The translations under genes and the position numbers were made by a program. Below, in pieces: positions 1 through 7,310 of a stretch of 25,141 nt of DNA (position 1 is the first letter of the stretch; each line of letters starts with the position of its first letter). The notes beneath the pieces were generated by a model. The model was not told the DNA's origin. It made no database searches and saw only the letters and a program-made list of their open reading frames with translations. The DNA comes from Latescibacteria bacterium UBA6620. Its GTDB lineage: Bacteria; Latescibacterota; UBA2968. The DNA is taken from positions 1 through 25,141 of the forward strand of contig DJHM01000016.1 in assembly GCA_002433075.1 (NCBI GenBank), written 5' to 3'.

Positions 1-26
1 ATGCAAAGTGCGGGGTGTAAAACGAC

Positions 27-60
27 AGAGGGCCGCAGATCTTTCGATCTGCGGCCCTCT
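27..60 (-). terminator. Hairpin terminator after the outer-membrane operon
   Basis: A perfect 15-bp inverted repeat (27-41 with 46-60) encloses a 4-nt loop. Read on the minus strand the loop is GAAA closed by a C-G pair, a very stable GNRA tetraloop. It lies 22 bases past the stop of the PorV-like gene. On the minus strand the stem is followed after a few bases by a short TTTT run at about 19-22. The U-run is short, so termination may be partial, or the hairpin may mainly protect the 3' end of the mRNA. The plus-strand exit has no T-run. Confidence 0.75.
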
Positions 61-82
61 GCGATGTTGCGTTCAGCAGTGG

Positions 83-1183
83 TTAGAAGGTAATGCCACC
101 GCTGATGATGTTGACGGAGTCGAAGAACTGTCCGTCGAAGTGACGGAAAGCGTAATCGATCCTGAAGCCTTTTCCGGTCTCGTTCTTGAAGCGGATGCCG
201 CCACCGATACTGTAGTCTTCGGTGTCGTGGTTGACTTTGTATCCGCCACGAACGGCATAAGCCAGGGACGCTCCGGGTTGTGCAAACCGGTATTCGAGTC
301 CGAGGTTGATGCGTTCGTCGAAGTCGATCGGGTTGGTGACGTCGGTCGCCAGATCCAGGTGGTGAGGCGCCGGCGTGTTGCCCGAGAGCGAGACCAGGTC
401 GAACAGCAGACCCAGCTGGATGTTCCTGGGCAACTCGAAGCGCTCACGCTGGAAGCTGAGCTCCGAACTGAAATTACGCACCGACATCGCCAGAACCGTA
501 TTCCGGAACCCCGTGTTGAAGTAAGTGCCGAGGTCAACGCCGAGGACGGTCTTGGAGTTGTCAACGGTCGTGCGGTTACCACCGATGAACACATCGCCGG
601 TCCCCAGATCCTGGCTTGCCAGCTTCGCGGTCGCACCGATCGAAAAGCGGTCGGTGATCTTGAAGCCGTAGGCCACAGACAGGGCAAAGTTCGAAGTGTC
701 GAAGGTGCCCGTGTCGGTGAAGCCACTGCCCGTGGGGCTCGTGTCGATGGCAGTGCCGTTGAACGTTCCGGCGTCATACATCTGGAAGGCGATGCCGGCC
801 GTTCCCCGTCCTGGGAAGTTGATCGTTACTCCCCCTGCGAACAGGTCGGTGTCGGCGATCCACTGAACGTTCGTGAAATAAGCTTCACGCCCGTCCAGGA
901 AGGCCAGCGCTGCGGGGTTGTAGAGCGTGCCCGCAGCGTGCCCGATGACGCCGATTCCCGCGTCGCCCATGGCGGCCGTGCGCGCGTCGGTCGGGATCGA
1001 CAGAAACGTGAAGCCCGCCTGGCCGCTCTTGATGAACGTCGGGGCTGCTTCCTCGAACTTATCGACCACCGGGTCGAGCTGACGCACGCGTCCCGGGAAG
1101 TTGAAATCGTCCTGTGCGAACACAGGTGCTACACTCAGGCCCACGAAAGCCACGAGCCCGATGAGCAGAATCAGCTTTTTCAT
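83..1183 (-). CDS. PorV/PorQ-like outer-membrane beta-barrel protein
   Basis: The product is 366 aa, starting at the ATG at 1181-1183 behind a GGAGGAG ribosome site; a longer reading would run into the neighbouring gene. Residues 1-23 are a Sec signal peptide (MKK, hydrophobic core, ending VFAQ). The mature N-terminus has the family pattern of a Gly-rich strand, then SIPTDARTAAMGDAG, then LYNPAALAFL. Alternating hydrophobic strands follow to a terminal Phe, typical of an outer-membrane barrel. PorV proteins shuttle type IX secretion substrates to the surface and PorQ relatives have allied roles. It is the last gene of a minus-strand operon, 16 nt after the FN3/sorting-domain gene, so a role in exporting or anchoring that neighbour is a reasonable inference. 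A FadL-type or other barrel function cannot be excluded. Confidence 0.8.
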   Translation of the reverse strand: MKKLILLIGLVAFVGLSVAPVFAQDDFNFPGRVRQLDPVVDKFEEAAPTFIKSGQAGFTFLSIPTDARTAAMGDAGIGVIGHAAGTLYNPAALAFLDGREAYFTNVQWIADTDLFAGGVTINFPGRGTAGIAFQMYDAGTFNGTAIDTSPTGSGFTDTGTFDTSNFALSVAYGFKITDRFSIGATAKLASQDLGTGDVFIGGNRTTVDNSKTVLGVDLGTYFNTGFRNTVLAMSVRNFSSELSFQRERFELPRNIQLGLLFDLVSLSGNTPAPHHLDLATDVTNPIDFDERINLGLEYRFAQPGASLAYAVRGGYKVNHDTEDYSIGGGIRFKNETGKGFRIDYAFRHFDGQFFDSVNIISGGITF

Positions 1184-1199
1184 GTTCTCCTCCATCAGG

Positions 1200-3335
1200 T
1201 TAACGGACCACCACGAACTTCTCGATGTGCGTGCCTGAGACGGTGGCGTCCGTGCTCGTGATGTGTGCAAAGTAGATGCCCGAGGTCAGGAACTGGTTGT
1301 TGTCGGAAATCATCAGATCCCACGACAGATCACCCGAACCTGCGGTGTGGTTGAGCTCCTGGATCAGATCGCCGGTCACCGAGAAAATACGGATGATGGC
1401 CGACGCCGGCAGGTTCACGAAGAGCAGCTTGTTCGGCTGACCCGGGAAGTTGAAGCCGCCCTGCGAGATGTCGCCGCCCTGAACCTGGAACGGGTTGGGC
1501 ACCACGCGGACATTCGACAGCTGGTTGCTGGGCGAACGGTACGGACTCACACCGTCAGCCTCGGTACGGGTCGCGTGGAATTCGCTCTCCGCACCTGTGG
1601 CATCGACGGCCGTCACCGAGTAGAAGTAGCGCGTGCCACGCACCACGTCGGCGTCGTTGTAAGTCGTACCTGAAACGTTCGTCAGCAGCGTGGGAGGACG
1701 TGTCTCGAACCCTTCCATCCGGTAGATGTTGTAGCTTACCGCACCGGTGACCGACGACCAGGACAGCTCGTTCTGGTCAGGACCGGAGTTGACGGTGAAC
1801 GACGAAGGCCACGCCGGAACGAGCGAACCCACGGGCTGAAGACCTACATCGGGGATGATATTGCGGTTCGCCCACGCCTGCTGGGCGGCCGCGATACCCA
1901 CCTCCAGAGAGTCCATACCCGAGTCGAGGAACGCTTCCTTCTCGGCGAACGAGATGGCCCCACTCTGCCAGAGTGCGCCCATGCGCTTGTTCTCGGCAAG
2001 ATCGGGACCGTGCACGATCCACGCGGAAACGATCTTGATCTCTTCACCCGGGGAGATCGTCCACGGGCCAAAGACCGTCATCCACTCCTGGAACCGCTGC
2101 GAAGAACCCGCCCACCCCGCCTGATTGGGGTCCGACACGAAGATGCGCTGATCGCGCGTCGTGTTCGGCTGGGTGTAGAACTCGTGCGTGCTCGTCACGT
2201 CGTTACTGGCAGTCGAACGCCACGACGCATCGGGCACGATGTCGGCACGACGAGGCTGACGCAGCTCAGGATCCGGCTCGTTCGCGTCGTCCAGCCAGTT
2301 GTCGGACAACAGGTTCGAACCGATCGCGGTCGGCGTCTTGTCGACGTGAAGGAAAATACGACCCTTGTAATACGACTCCATAAACTCACCCTCGGTCACC
2401 AGCGCTTCGGCCGCCGAGTCGAGCGTGCCACCAGCACCCGGAGCCGGCTCGCCACGATCGTCACCATCAGGACGGTAACCGACCGCGTCGGTGGCATCGC
2501 CATCGTGCGAGTAGAACAGCTTCCGGGAGTCGTCGTAGTAGTTCACTTCGTCCCACAGACCCACCTGACCCAGACCGGCGTCGAGCCAGCGCGACCCCGT
2601 GCCCGGCTCGGGCGTGATGTGAGAACCACCGGACGGACCACGGTTCGTCGCATACGGCGCCCAGTGATGACCGATGTGGAAGTTCTCATACATCGGGTTG
2701 TTCGTGGCCAGTTCCGGAGCCGGTCCGGCCCCACGCTCACCCACGCTCAGATCGGGATGAAGCGGAGACGTCGGGAACTGATACGTCCAGATCTGGAAAA
2801 TCACCTCATCATAATCGTGGTGAGACCAGCGGAACGTCTGGGAACGCTGAAGGATACCCGCGGAGTCCGTAACCTGAGACTCCGCGTGAAGATCCGAACC
2901 CAGCGCGGCAATCACACTGTCGTTCTCCTGCGGGAACACCGTCCACGCCGTACGACGCACCAACTCCCCGTCCTGTGTCAGCGTCGGGGGGTCGAAGCGA
3001 AAGTCGTGAGGACCGGGAACACCCACAGCCTGGAAAAACGTTCGCGTGAACTGACCGAGATCATCGATCCTGTCGTTGATGAACACAGGGTAGTTCGTGT
3101 TCGGATCCAGGTTCGGGTCCTCGGTCTTGTTCGGCGAGTTGAAGTTGGTCATCATGATCGCAGACTGGGGTGACCAGTTGTTCGCGACACGATAACCGAT
3201 ATCGGGGTCCGTCCGGCCTTCTTCAAGACCGCCGGGGAACGTCGATCCCCAGTTCCGCCCGACTTGCGGATCTTGGGCGGAAACCGATCCAGCAAGCAGG
3301 AAGACTCCGGTAAGGATGAGAAACTTTCTAAGCAT
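1200..3335 (-). CDS. Secreted FN3 protein with type IX-like C-terminal sorting domain
   Basis: The product is 711 aa from the ATG at 3333-3335, preceded by TGGAGG at about 7 nt. Residues 1-20 form a signal peptide ending SVSAQ. The large central region (about 20-505) is rich in Asp, Trp and Tyr and matches no domain I recognise. Residues about 507-595 look like a fibronectin type III module (ELSWSSV, YNIYRMEG, YFYSVTAVD). Residues about 607-711 match the FlgD-Ig/type IX sorting domain style: VRVVPNPF, LPASAIIRIFSVTGDL, GIYFAHITS and a terminal KFVVVR. It is probably exported across the outer membrane and attached at the surface. It lies between a TonB-dependent receptor and a PorV-like gene, which suggests a surface complex. 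The ligand is unknown, and whether the genome encodes a type IX machine cannot be seen here. Confidence 0.75.
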   Translation of the reverse strand: MLRKFLILTGVFLLAGSVSAQDPQVGRNWGSTFPGGLEEGRTDPDIGYRVANNWSPQSAIMMTNFNSPNKTEDPNLDPNTNYPVFINDRIDDLGQFTRTFFQAVGVPGPHDFRFDPPTLTQDGELVRRTAWTVFPQENDSVIAALGSDLHAESQVTDSAGILQRSQTFRWSHHDYDEVIFQIWTYQFPTSPLHPDLSVGERGAGPAPELATNNPMYENFHIGHHWAPYATNRGPSGGSHITPEPGTGSRWLDAGLGQVGLWDEVNYYDDSRKLFYSHDGDATDAVGYRPDGDDRGEPAPGAGGTLDSAAEALVTEGEFMESYYKGRIFLHVDKTPTAIGSNLLSDNWLDDANEPDPELRQPRRADIVPDASWRSTASNDVTSTHEFYTQPNTTRDQRIFVSDPNQAGWAGSSQRFQEWMTVFGPWTISPGEEIKIVSAWIVHGPDLAENKRMGALWQSGAISFAEKEAFLDSGMDSLEVGIAAAQQAWANRNIIPDVGLQPVGSLVPAWPSSFTVNSGPDQNELSWSSVTGAVSYNIYRMEGFETRPPTLLTNVSGTTYNDADVVRGTRYFYSVTAVDATGAESEFHATRTEADGVSPYRSPSNQLSNVRVVPNPFQVQGGDISQGGFNFPGQPNKLLFVNLPASAIIRIFSVTGDLIQELNHTAGSGDLSWDLMISDNNQFLTSGIYFAHITSTDATVSGTHIEKFVVVR

Positions 3336-3353
3336 AATGTCCTCCAGAGACCC

Positions 3354-3385
3354 GCCGGACTCGCTCAAAAGAACGAGCCGCCGGC
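3354..3385 (-). promoter_or_regulatory. Intercistronic hairpin between receptor and FN3 gene
   Basis: In the 58-nt gap between two operon genes, GCCGG (3354-3358) pairs with CCGGC (3381-3385), and CTCG (3360-3363) pairs with CGAG (3374-3377), with a small asymmetric internal loop. No T-run follows on the minus strand, so it is not a classical terminator. It may act as a 3'-end stabiliser or partial attenuator that sets the ratio of receptor to downstream proteins. It lies just upstream of the ribosome site of the FN3 gene. Confidence 0.4.
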
Positions 3386-3393
3386 CCCTTTCC

Positions 3394-6300
3394 TTAGTAG
3401 TTGAACCTCAGACCGAAGTGGAAGTCGCGCTTACCGAACCAGAACAGGTAGTCACGACGTGGATTGAACTGCGGTCCCAGGTCCTTGCCTGGCTTGTCGC
3501 CTTCACTCAGGTTGCCGTTCGCATTGACCGTCCACCCCAGGGCCGTCATGTAGTCCTCGAACTCCTGACCACGGCTGACCTGACCCAGGTGATCCCACGG
3601 ACGGGTACGGTTGGTGTTGGGCACACGAGAATCGAGCAGATTCTGGACCTCGAAGTAGACCATCGGGGCCCCGGCGAAGTCGAACGTCTTGCTCAGACGA
3701 AGATCAAGCGTACGCTCGTCCTTCCACTGCGCGTTGTCTACGTTGCGAAGCGCCGCATCGTTGTTCGGGTTGTAGTTGAACCACTGGCCACCCTCGTTGC
3801 GGAAGTAGATATTTCCTTCCCATCCACCCTTGAGTAGCGACTGCTCGCCACCGTAATCCAGAGGCGTGCGGAAATTCAGACCCACCTTGATGATCGGACG
3901 CGCCTTGAACAGCGGGTTGGCGCCCGATGCACTGCTCTCGATCTCCAGGAACGAGGCCGTGGACACCGTGTTGACATCGAAGATCCGCGCCCAACCCACC
4001 TCACGCGTGCGATCGACGCGGTAATCATACGAAGCAAAACCCGTCAGGAACTTGCCACGAGCCTTACGCACCGAAAGCTCGAACCCACGCTGATCCTTGA
4101 CCTGACCGTTCGTGCGGAAACGCGTCGAACGACGGGTCGAGTTGTTCACGTAGAGACGCGGGTTGGTGACTTCACCCTCGATGTCCTTGAAGTAGAGAGT
4201 ACCGGTCACGAGGTAGTTGTTCACGTTCCGCTCGTAACCCACTTCGTAGGCGATCGTCTGCAGACTCTCCATCCAGGGGTTCCCGAACTGCTCCAGAGGC
4301 TCACCCAGACCTGACTGCGACTGGTAGAGCTCGTCGGCTGTCGGAGGCTGGATGAAACGACCGTAGTTGAAGAACAGCTTCGACTCGACCGTGATCGGGT
4401 GACTCACACCCAAACGCGGACTGAAGTTGTACTTCGTAGGCGGACGGATCTGACGAGCACGCTGGTAGAGAAGCACCGCGTTCGAGCCCATCCAGTCTGC
4501 GTGCTGCTCGTTCGGAATGTCGAAATACAGATCCGGACGGTGATAGTCCAGACGTATACCGGCGTTCACGACGATCTGACGATACTCCATTCGATCCTGG
4601 AGGTAGAACCCACCGTAGAGCGGGGTCTTCACCCAGTAGTTGTGGAAGTCGGCTGTGTCCGTCACACCCATCGTGGCCGGATCCTCGAACCCAGGATCGG
4701 GCTCGAAGTCGAACGCACGACGGCTGTCGTCCTGAATGGCCGAGTTGAACCCACGAAGCTCACGAAGCCAGAAATGATGCAGCTGGAAACCACCCTTGAG
4801 CTGGTGGTTCGGCGTGATCTGACTCGTCATATCGATCGACACGTCCGTCTCATACATCCACGACCAGTCTCCCGAACGTGCCGGGTTGCCCGATCCACCA
4901 CGTAACTGATACAGACCCAGAAGGTCGCGCTGCGAAGGCTTGTAGGTGAAGCCAAGAGGCGCTTCGTCGAGGATGATCGAACCCGCAGCACGCAGACTGG
5001 CAACCTCAGCGTCGGAAACCGGGCTGGCAACACCGGACTCCCCGAGGTTACGCGTCAGGTTCGACTGGCGAAGACGACCGTCGCCGTCCGATGTGATCTG
5101 ACCCGTGAAGCTCGTGATGTTACCCTGAGGGTCGGCCGCGGCGGAGGGAACACCACGCGCCTGGTTCGGCTGCCACGAAGACTGGAAGTCCACGTGACCG
5201 AAACGACCCGTGATGTTGTAGAACGTCTTCGGAGAAAGCGTGTGCGTCCACGTCAGGTTACCGTGGTTACGTTCGATTGTCTCGATGTTCGAACCCGAAC
5301 CCATCGCGTAGATGTTACGATCGCGGTGGTTGCTGGCTTCGAACTCGGGACCACGAGCATACGTGCCAAGGAAGTTCCCATACTTGCCGCCCTGACCCCA
5401 CTGACGGATGAAGCCAAGGTTCAGCTTCGTCGTCGCCGTCGGCGTGAAGATCAAACGCGTCTGCACCGTGTTGTCGCGGTAGTTCGGAACCGCCATACCC
5501 CACGTATACGCCGTGCGCTCACGACGCTGGGACAGAAGGAACGACACCTTGTCCTGGAGAAGAGGACCACCAACCGTCAGGTCATACGTGTAGTCGGAGT
5601 CGCGATCCTCGCCGTTCAGGTTCTGCTGCTGGTTGTCCTCGATCGCGCGATGCTGGTAGTCCCAGATCGCCTTGGCCTGCTCGGGAGACTGGATCGGATC
5701 GTTGAAGATACCGGCGTTCCAGTTACCCGCGGGGCCACCGTTTGTCGTGAACAGGTTGTTCCAGCCTTCGAAGTCAGCACTGCCGTCGCCATCGCGATCG
5801 GCCGTGGCCGTAAACGACTGGTAACGACCCACATCCCACCAGTTGTCCACGCTGTAGATCGCAGGACCGAAGTTCTTCTTCGCAGCAGGACTGATACGAC
5901 CGTCACCGGCGATCGTCCACTGACGAGGCTCCTTCGTGATCACGTTCACAACACCGGAACGAACGTTGTCATACTCGGCGTTGAAACCACCCGTGAGAAC
6001 CTGCACTTCCTGCGTCGCCGTCGTGCTGAAACTCGACGAAGGACGGTTGTTACGGGAATCACGCTGACCCACGCCGTCGAGGTTGTAAACAATCTCTTCC
6101 TCGTTCGAACCGCGGATCGACAAGCCCCAGCTGTCCTCGTCAAGACCCACCTGCGTCGCGAACGCATCACGCATACGCGAACCCACTGGAGCGGCCTTGA
6201 TCTCGTCAGCTGAAAGCGTCGTCTGAGCAAACGCGATGTCCATCTGGACTGGCGGACGCTCGGCAGTGACGATCAGATCCTCGAGCTGCTCAGCAGACTG

Positions 6301-6639
6301 CGCCAGCTCGAAATCAACCGTCGCCGTCAAGTCCAACTGGACGATTACGTCCGTCTTGCGGACCGTCTGATAACCGACCATCGAAGACGCAACCACGTAA
6401 CGACTCGGTGTAACGAGGATGATGAAATATTCCCCGTTCACGTTCGTCGTAGCACCACGAGTCGTCCCCTCGAGGACGACGTTGGCACCAGGAAGCGCCT
6501 CGCCGGTCGCGGCATCGATCACACGACCCGAAATCTTACCGGTCGTCGATTGTGCGTCTGCCTCGAACGGCGTTGCAAAGACGAGTGCCACCGCGGCAAG
6601 CGCGATCACACCGACTCTGAGAAACCGAAGGTAATTCAT
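3394..6639 (-). CDS. TonB-dependent receptor with carboxypeptidase-regulatory N-terminus
   Basis: The product is 1081 aa from an ATG with GAGGAG about 10 nt upstream. Residues 1-30 are a signal peptide (ending EADAQ). Residues about 33-112 are a carboxypeptidase regulatory-like Ig fold (GKISGRVIDAATGEALPGA, TTNVNGEYFI, VGYQTV). A TonB-box-like DLIVTAERPP is at 121-130. The plug domain spans about 135-240, with LSIRGSNEEEIVYNLDGV, EVQVLTGGFNAEYDNVRSG and VVNVITKE. The rest is a beta-barrel rich in aromatic residues ending HFGLRFNY, with a terminal Tyr. It would import a large or scarce ligand across the outer membrane using TonB energy. It is the first gene of the operon with the sorting-domain protein and PorV-like barrel. 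It resembles SusC-class receptors in length and N-terminal domain, but no SusD partner is present, so the substrate is open. Confidence 0.88.
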   Translation of the reverse strand: MNYLRFLRVGVIALAAVALVFATPFEADAQSTTGKISGRVIDAATGEALPGANVVLEGTTRGATTNVNGEYFIILVTPSRYVVASSMVGYQTVRKTDVIVQLDLTATVDFELAQSAEQLEDLIVTAERPPVQMDIAFAQTTLSADEIKAAPVGSRMRDAFATQVGLDEDSWGLSIRGSNEEEIVYNLDGVGQRDSRNNRPSSSFSTTATQEVQVLTGGFNAEYDNVRSGVVNVITKEPRQWTIAGDGRISPAAKKNFGPAIYSVDNWWDVGRYQSFTATADRDGDGSADFEGWNNLFTTNGGPAGNWNAGIFNDPIQSPEQAKAIWDYQHRAIEDNQQQNLNGEDRDSDYTYDLTVGGPLLQDKVSFLLSQRRERTAYTWGMAVPNYRDNTVQTRLIFTPTATTKLNLGFIRQWGQGGKYGNFLGTYARGPEFEASNHRDRNIYAMGSGSNIETIERNHGNLTWTHTLSPKTFYNITGRFGHVDFQSSWQPNQARGVPSAAADPQGNITSFTGQITSDGDGRLRQSNLTRNLGESGVASPVSDAEVASLRAAGSIILDEAPLGFTYKPSQRDLLGLYQLRGGSGNPARSGDWSWMYETDVSIDMTSQITPNHQLKGGFQLHHFWLRELRGFNSAIQDDSRRAFDFEPDPGFEDPATMGVTDTADFHNYWVKTPLYGGFYLQDRMEYRQIVVNAGIRLDYHRPDLYFDIPNEQHADWMGSNAVLLYQRARQIRPPTKYNFSPRLGVSHPITVESKLFFNYGRFIQPPTADELYQSQSGLGEPLEQFGNPWMESLQTIAYEVGYERNVNNYLVTGTLYFKDIEGEVTNPRLYVNNSTRRSTRFRTNGQVKDQRGFELSVRKARGKFLTGFASYDYRVDRTREVGWARIFDVNTVSTASFLEIESSASGANPLFKARPIIKVGLNFRTPLDYGGEQSLLKGGWEGNIYFRNEGGQWFNYNPNNDAALRNVDNAQWKDERTLDLRLSKTFDFAGAPMVYFEVQNLLDSRVPNTNRTRPWDHLGQVSRGQEFEDYMTALGWTVNANGNLSEGDKPGKDLGPQFNPRRDYLFWFGKRDFHFGLRFNY

Positions 6640-7310
6640 GCGTCGAACTCCTCTTCGAGTGACATTGCACCCGGGTGGTGCAATGATGGGTTCAGAAACC
6701 GATCGTCCCAGTCACGAGTGTCGGCTTCTGTTATGGCCCACCCCAGCTTAAGGCCCTCTAACAAGTGATCTTACTGTCTGAAACGGTAAAAATCTGCCAA
6801 TCAGTCTCCTTCCGAAGTCGTTTCGGGTGCCGGTTTCGGGGAATTAAAGAAGCGGACCTGATGGATCCATAGGCCCGCAAACAGTTGTTAATTCATTTAT
6901 TTGTGGTAAATCGAAGAGTACCGATCGACCGAAGGGGAGAGCCGATGAATCGTGTTGTCGCCAAGCCCACGGGACCGATCAGTTTCTCTAAAAATTCAGT
7001 CCACATATTATTAGAATATTTAAACAATTGAATTAGCTATAAATAGGTCAATCGACACAAGTTAGCTTGGTGCTGCTTTGATGTCAAGAAATATTGCAAC
7101 CATATTACAGAATTTTTAAGAACGTAACACCTTGTAAATTAACAGCAACGACCCGTTCCGTCCATCGACGGGGCAGGGCCTTGGCGGCTCTGCGAACCCC
7201 TGAATTCTTGATCCTTCAGAGGCTCGTTCCGGTCTCGGCCGCAGCAAGTCAGGTCTTCCCTGTACAACACTTGGTACCTATTTTCCGAGGCGCTCTTCAG
7301 CATCCGACCT
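6640..7310. other. Long divergent intergenic region, AT-rich in the middle
   Basis: These 671 bp separate the divergently transcribed receptor operon and the spermidine-synthase-like gene. The stretch of about 6880-7150 is clearly richer in A and T than the surrounding coding DNA. A 9-bp perfect inverted repeat (cattgcacc, 5-nt loop, ggtgcaatg) lies at 6663-6685, inside the 5' leader of the receptor mRNA. Open frames here are short or are shadows that extend into the neighbouring gene. I see no confident sigma-70 promoter, riboswitch or RNA gene. Both promoters are presumably here, possibly with operators in the AT-rich part. Confidence 0.5.

Noticed and set aside
8..1261. A 417-codon plus-strand open frame opposite the PorV-like gene
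   Set aside because: It is the antisense shadow of a gene with signal peptide, ribosome site and family motifs. Its own sequence is Arg/Val-rich with no signal, domain or ribosome site.
5194..6213. A 339-codon plus-strand open frame inside the TonB receptor
   Set aside because: It has the Arg/Thr/Val-rich composition typical of an antisense frame in GC-rich DNA, and the receptor plug domain is encoded on the other strand here.
6740..6810. Possible sigma-70 promoter for the receptor operon (TTGGCA on the minus strand)
   Set aside because: No -10 hexamer lies at 16-18 bp; the nearest candidate, TAAGAT, is 21 bp away and only a partial match.
6883..7148. Distant inverted match GTTGTTAATT / AATTAACAGCAAC in the divergent spacer
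   Set aside because: The match is short, interrupted by three bases and about 250 bp apart in AT-rich DNA, so chance is a sufficient explanation.
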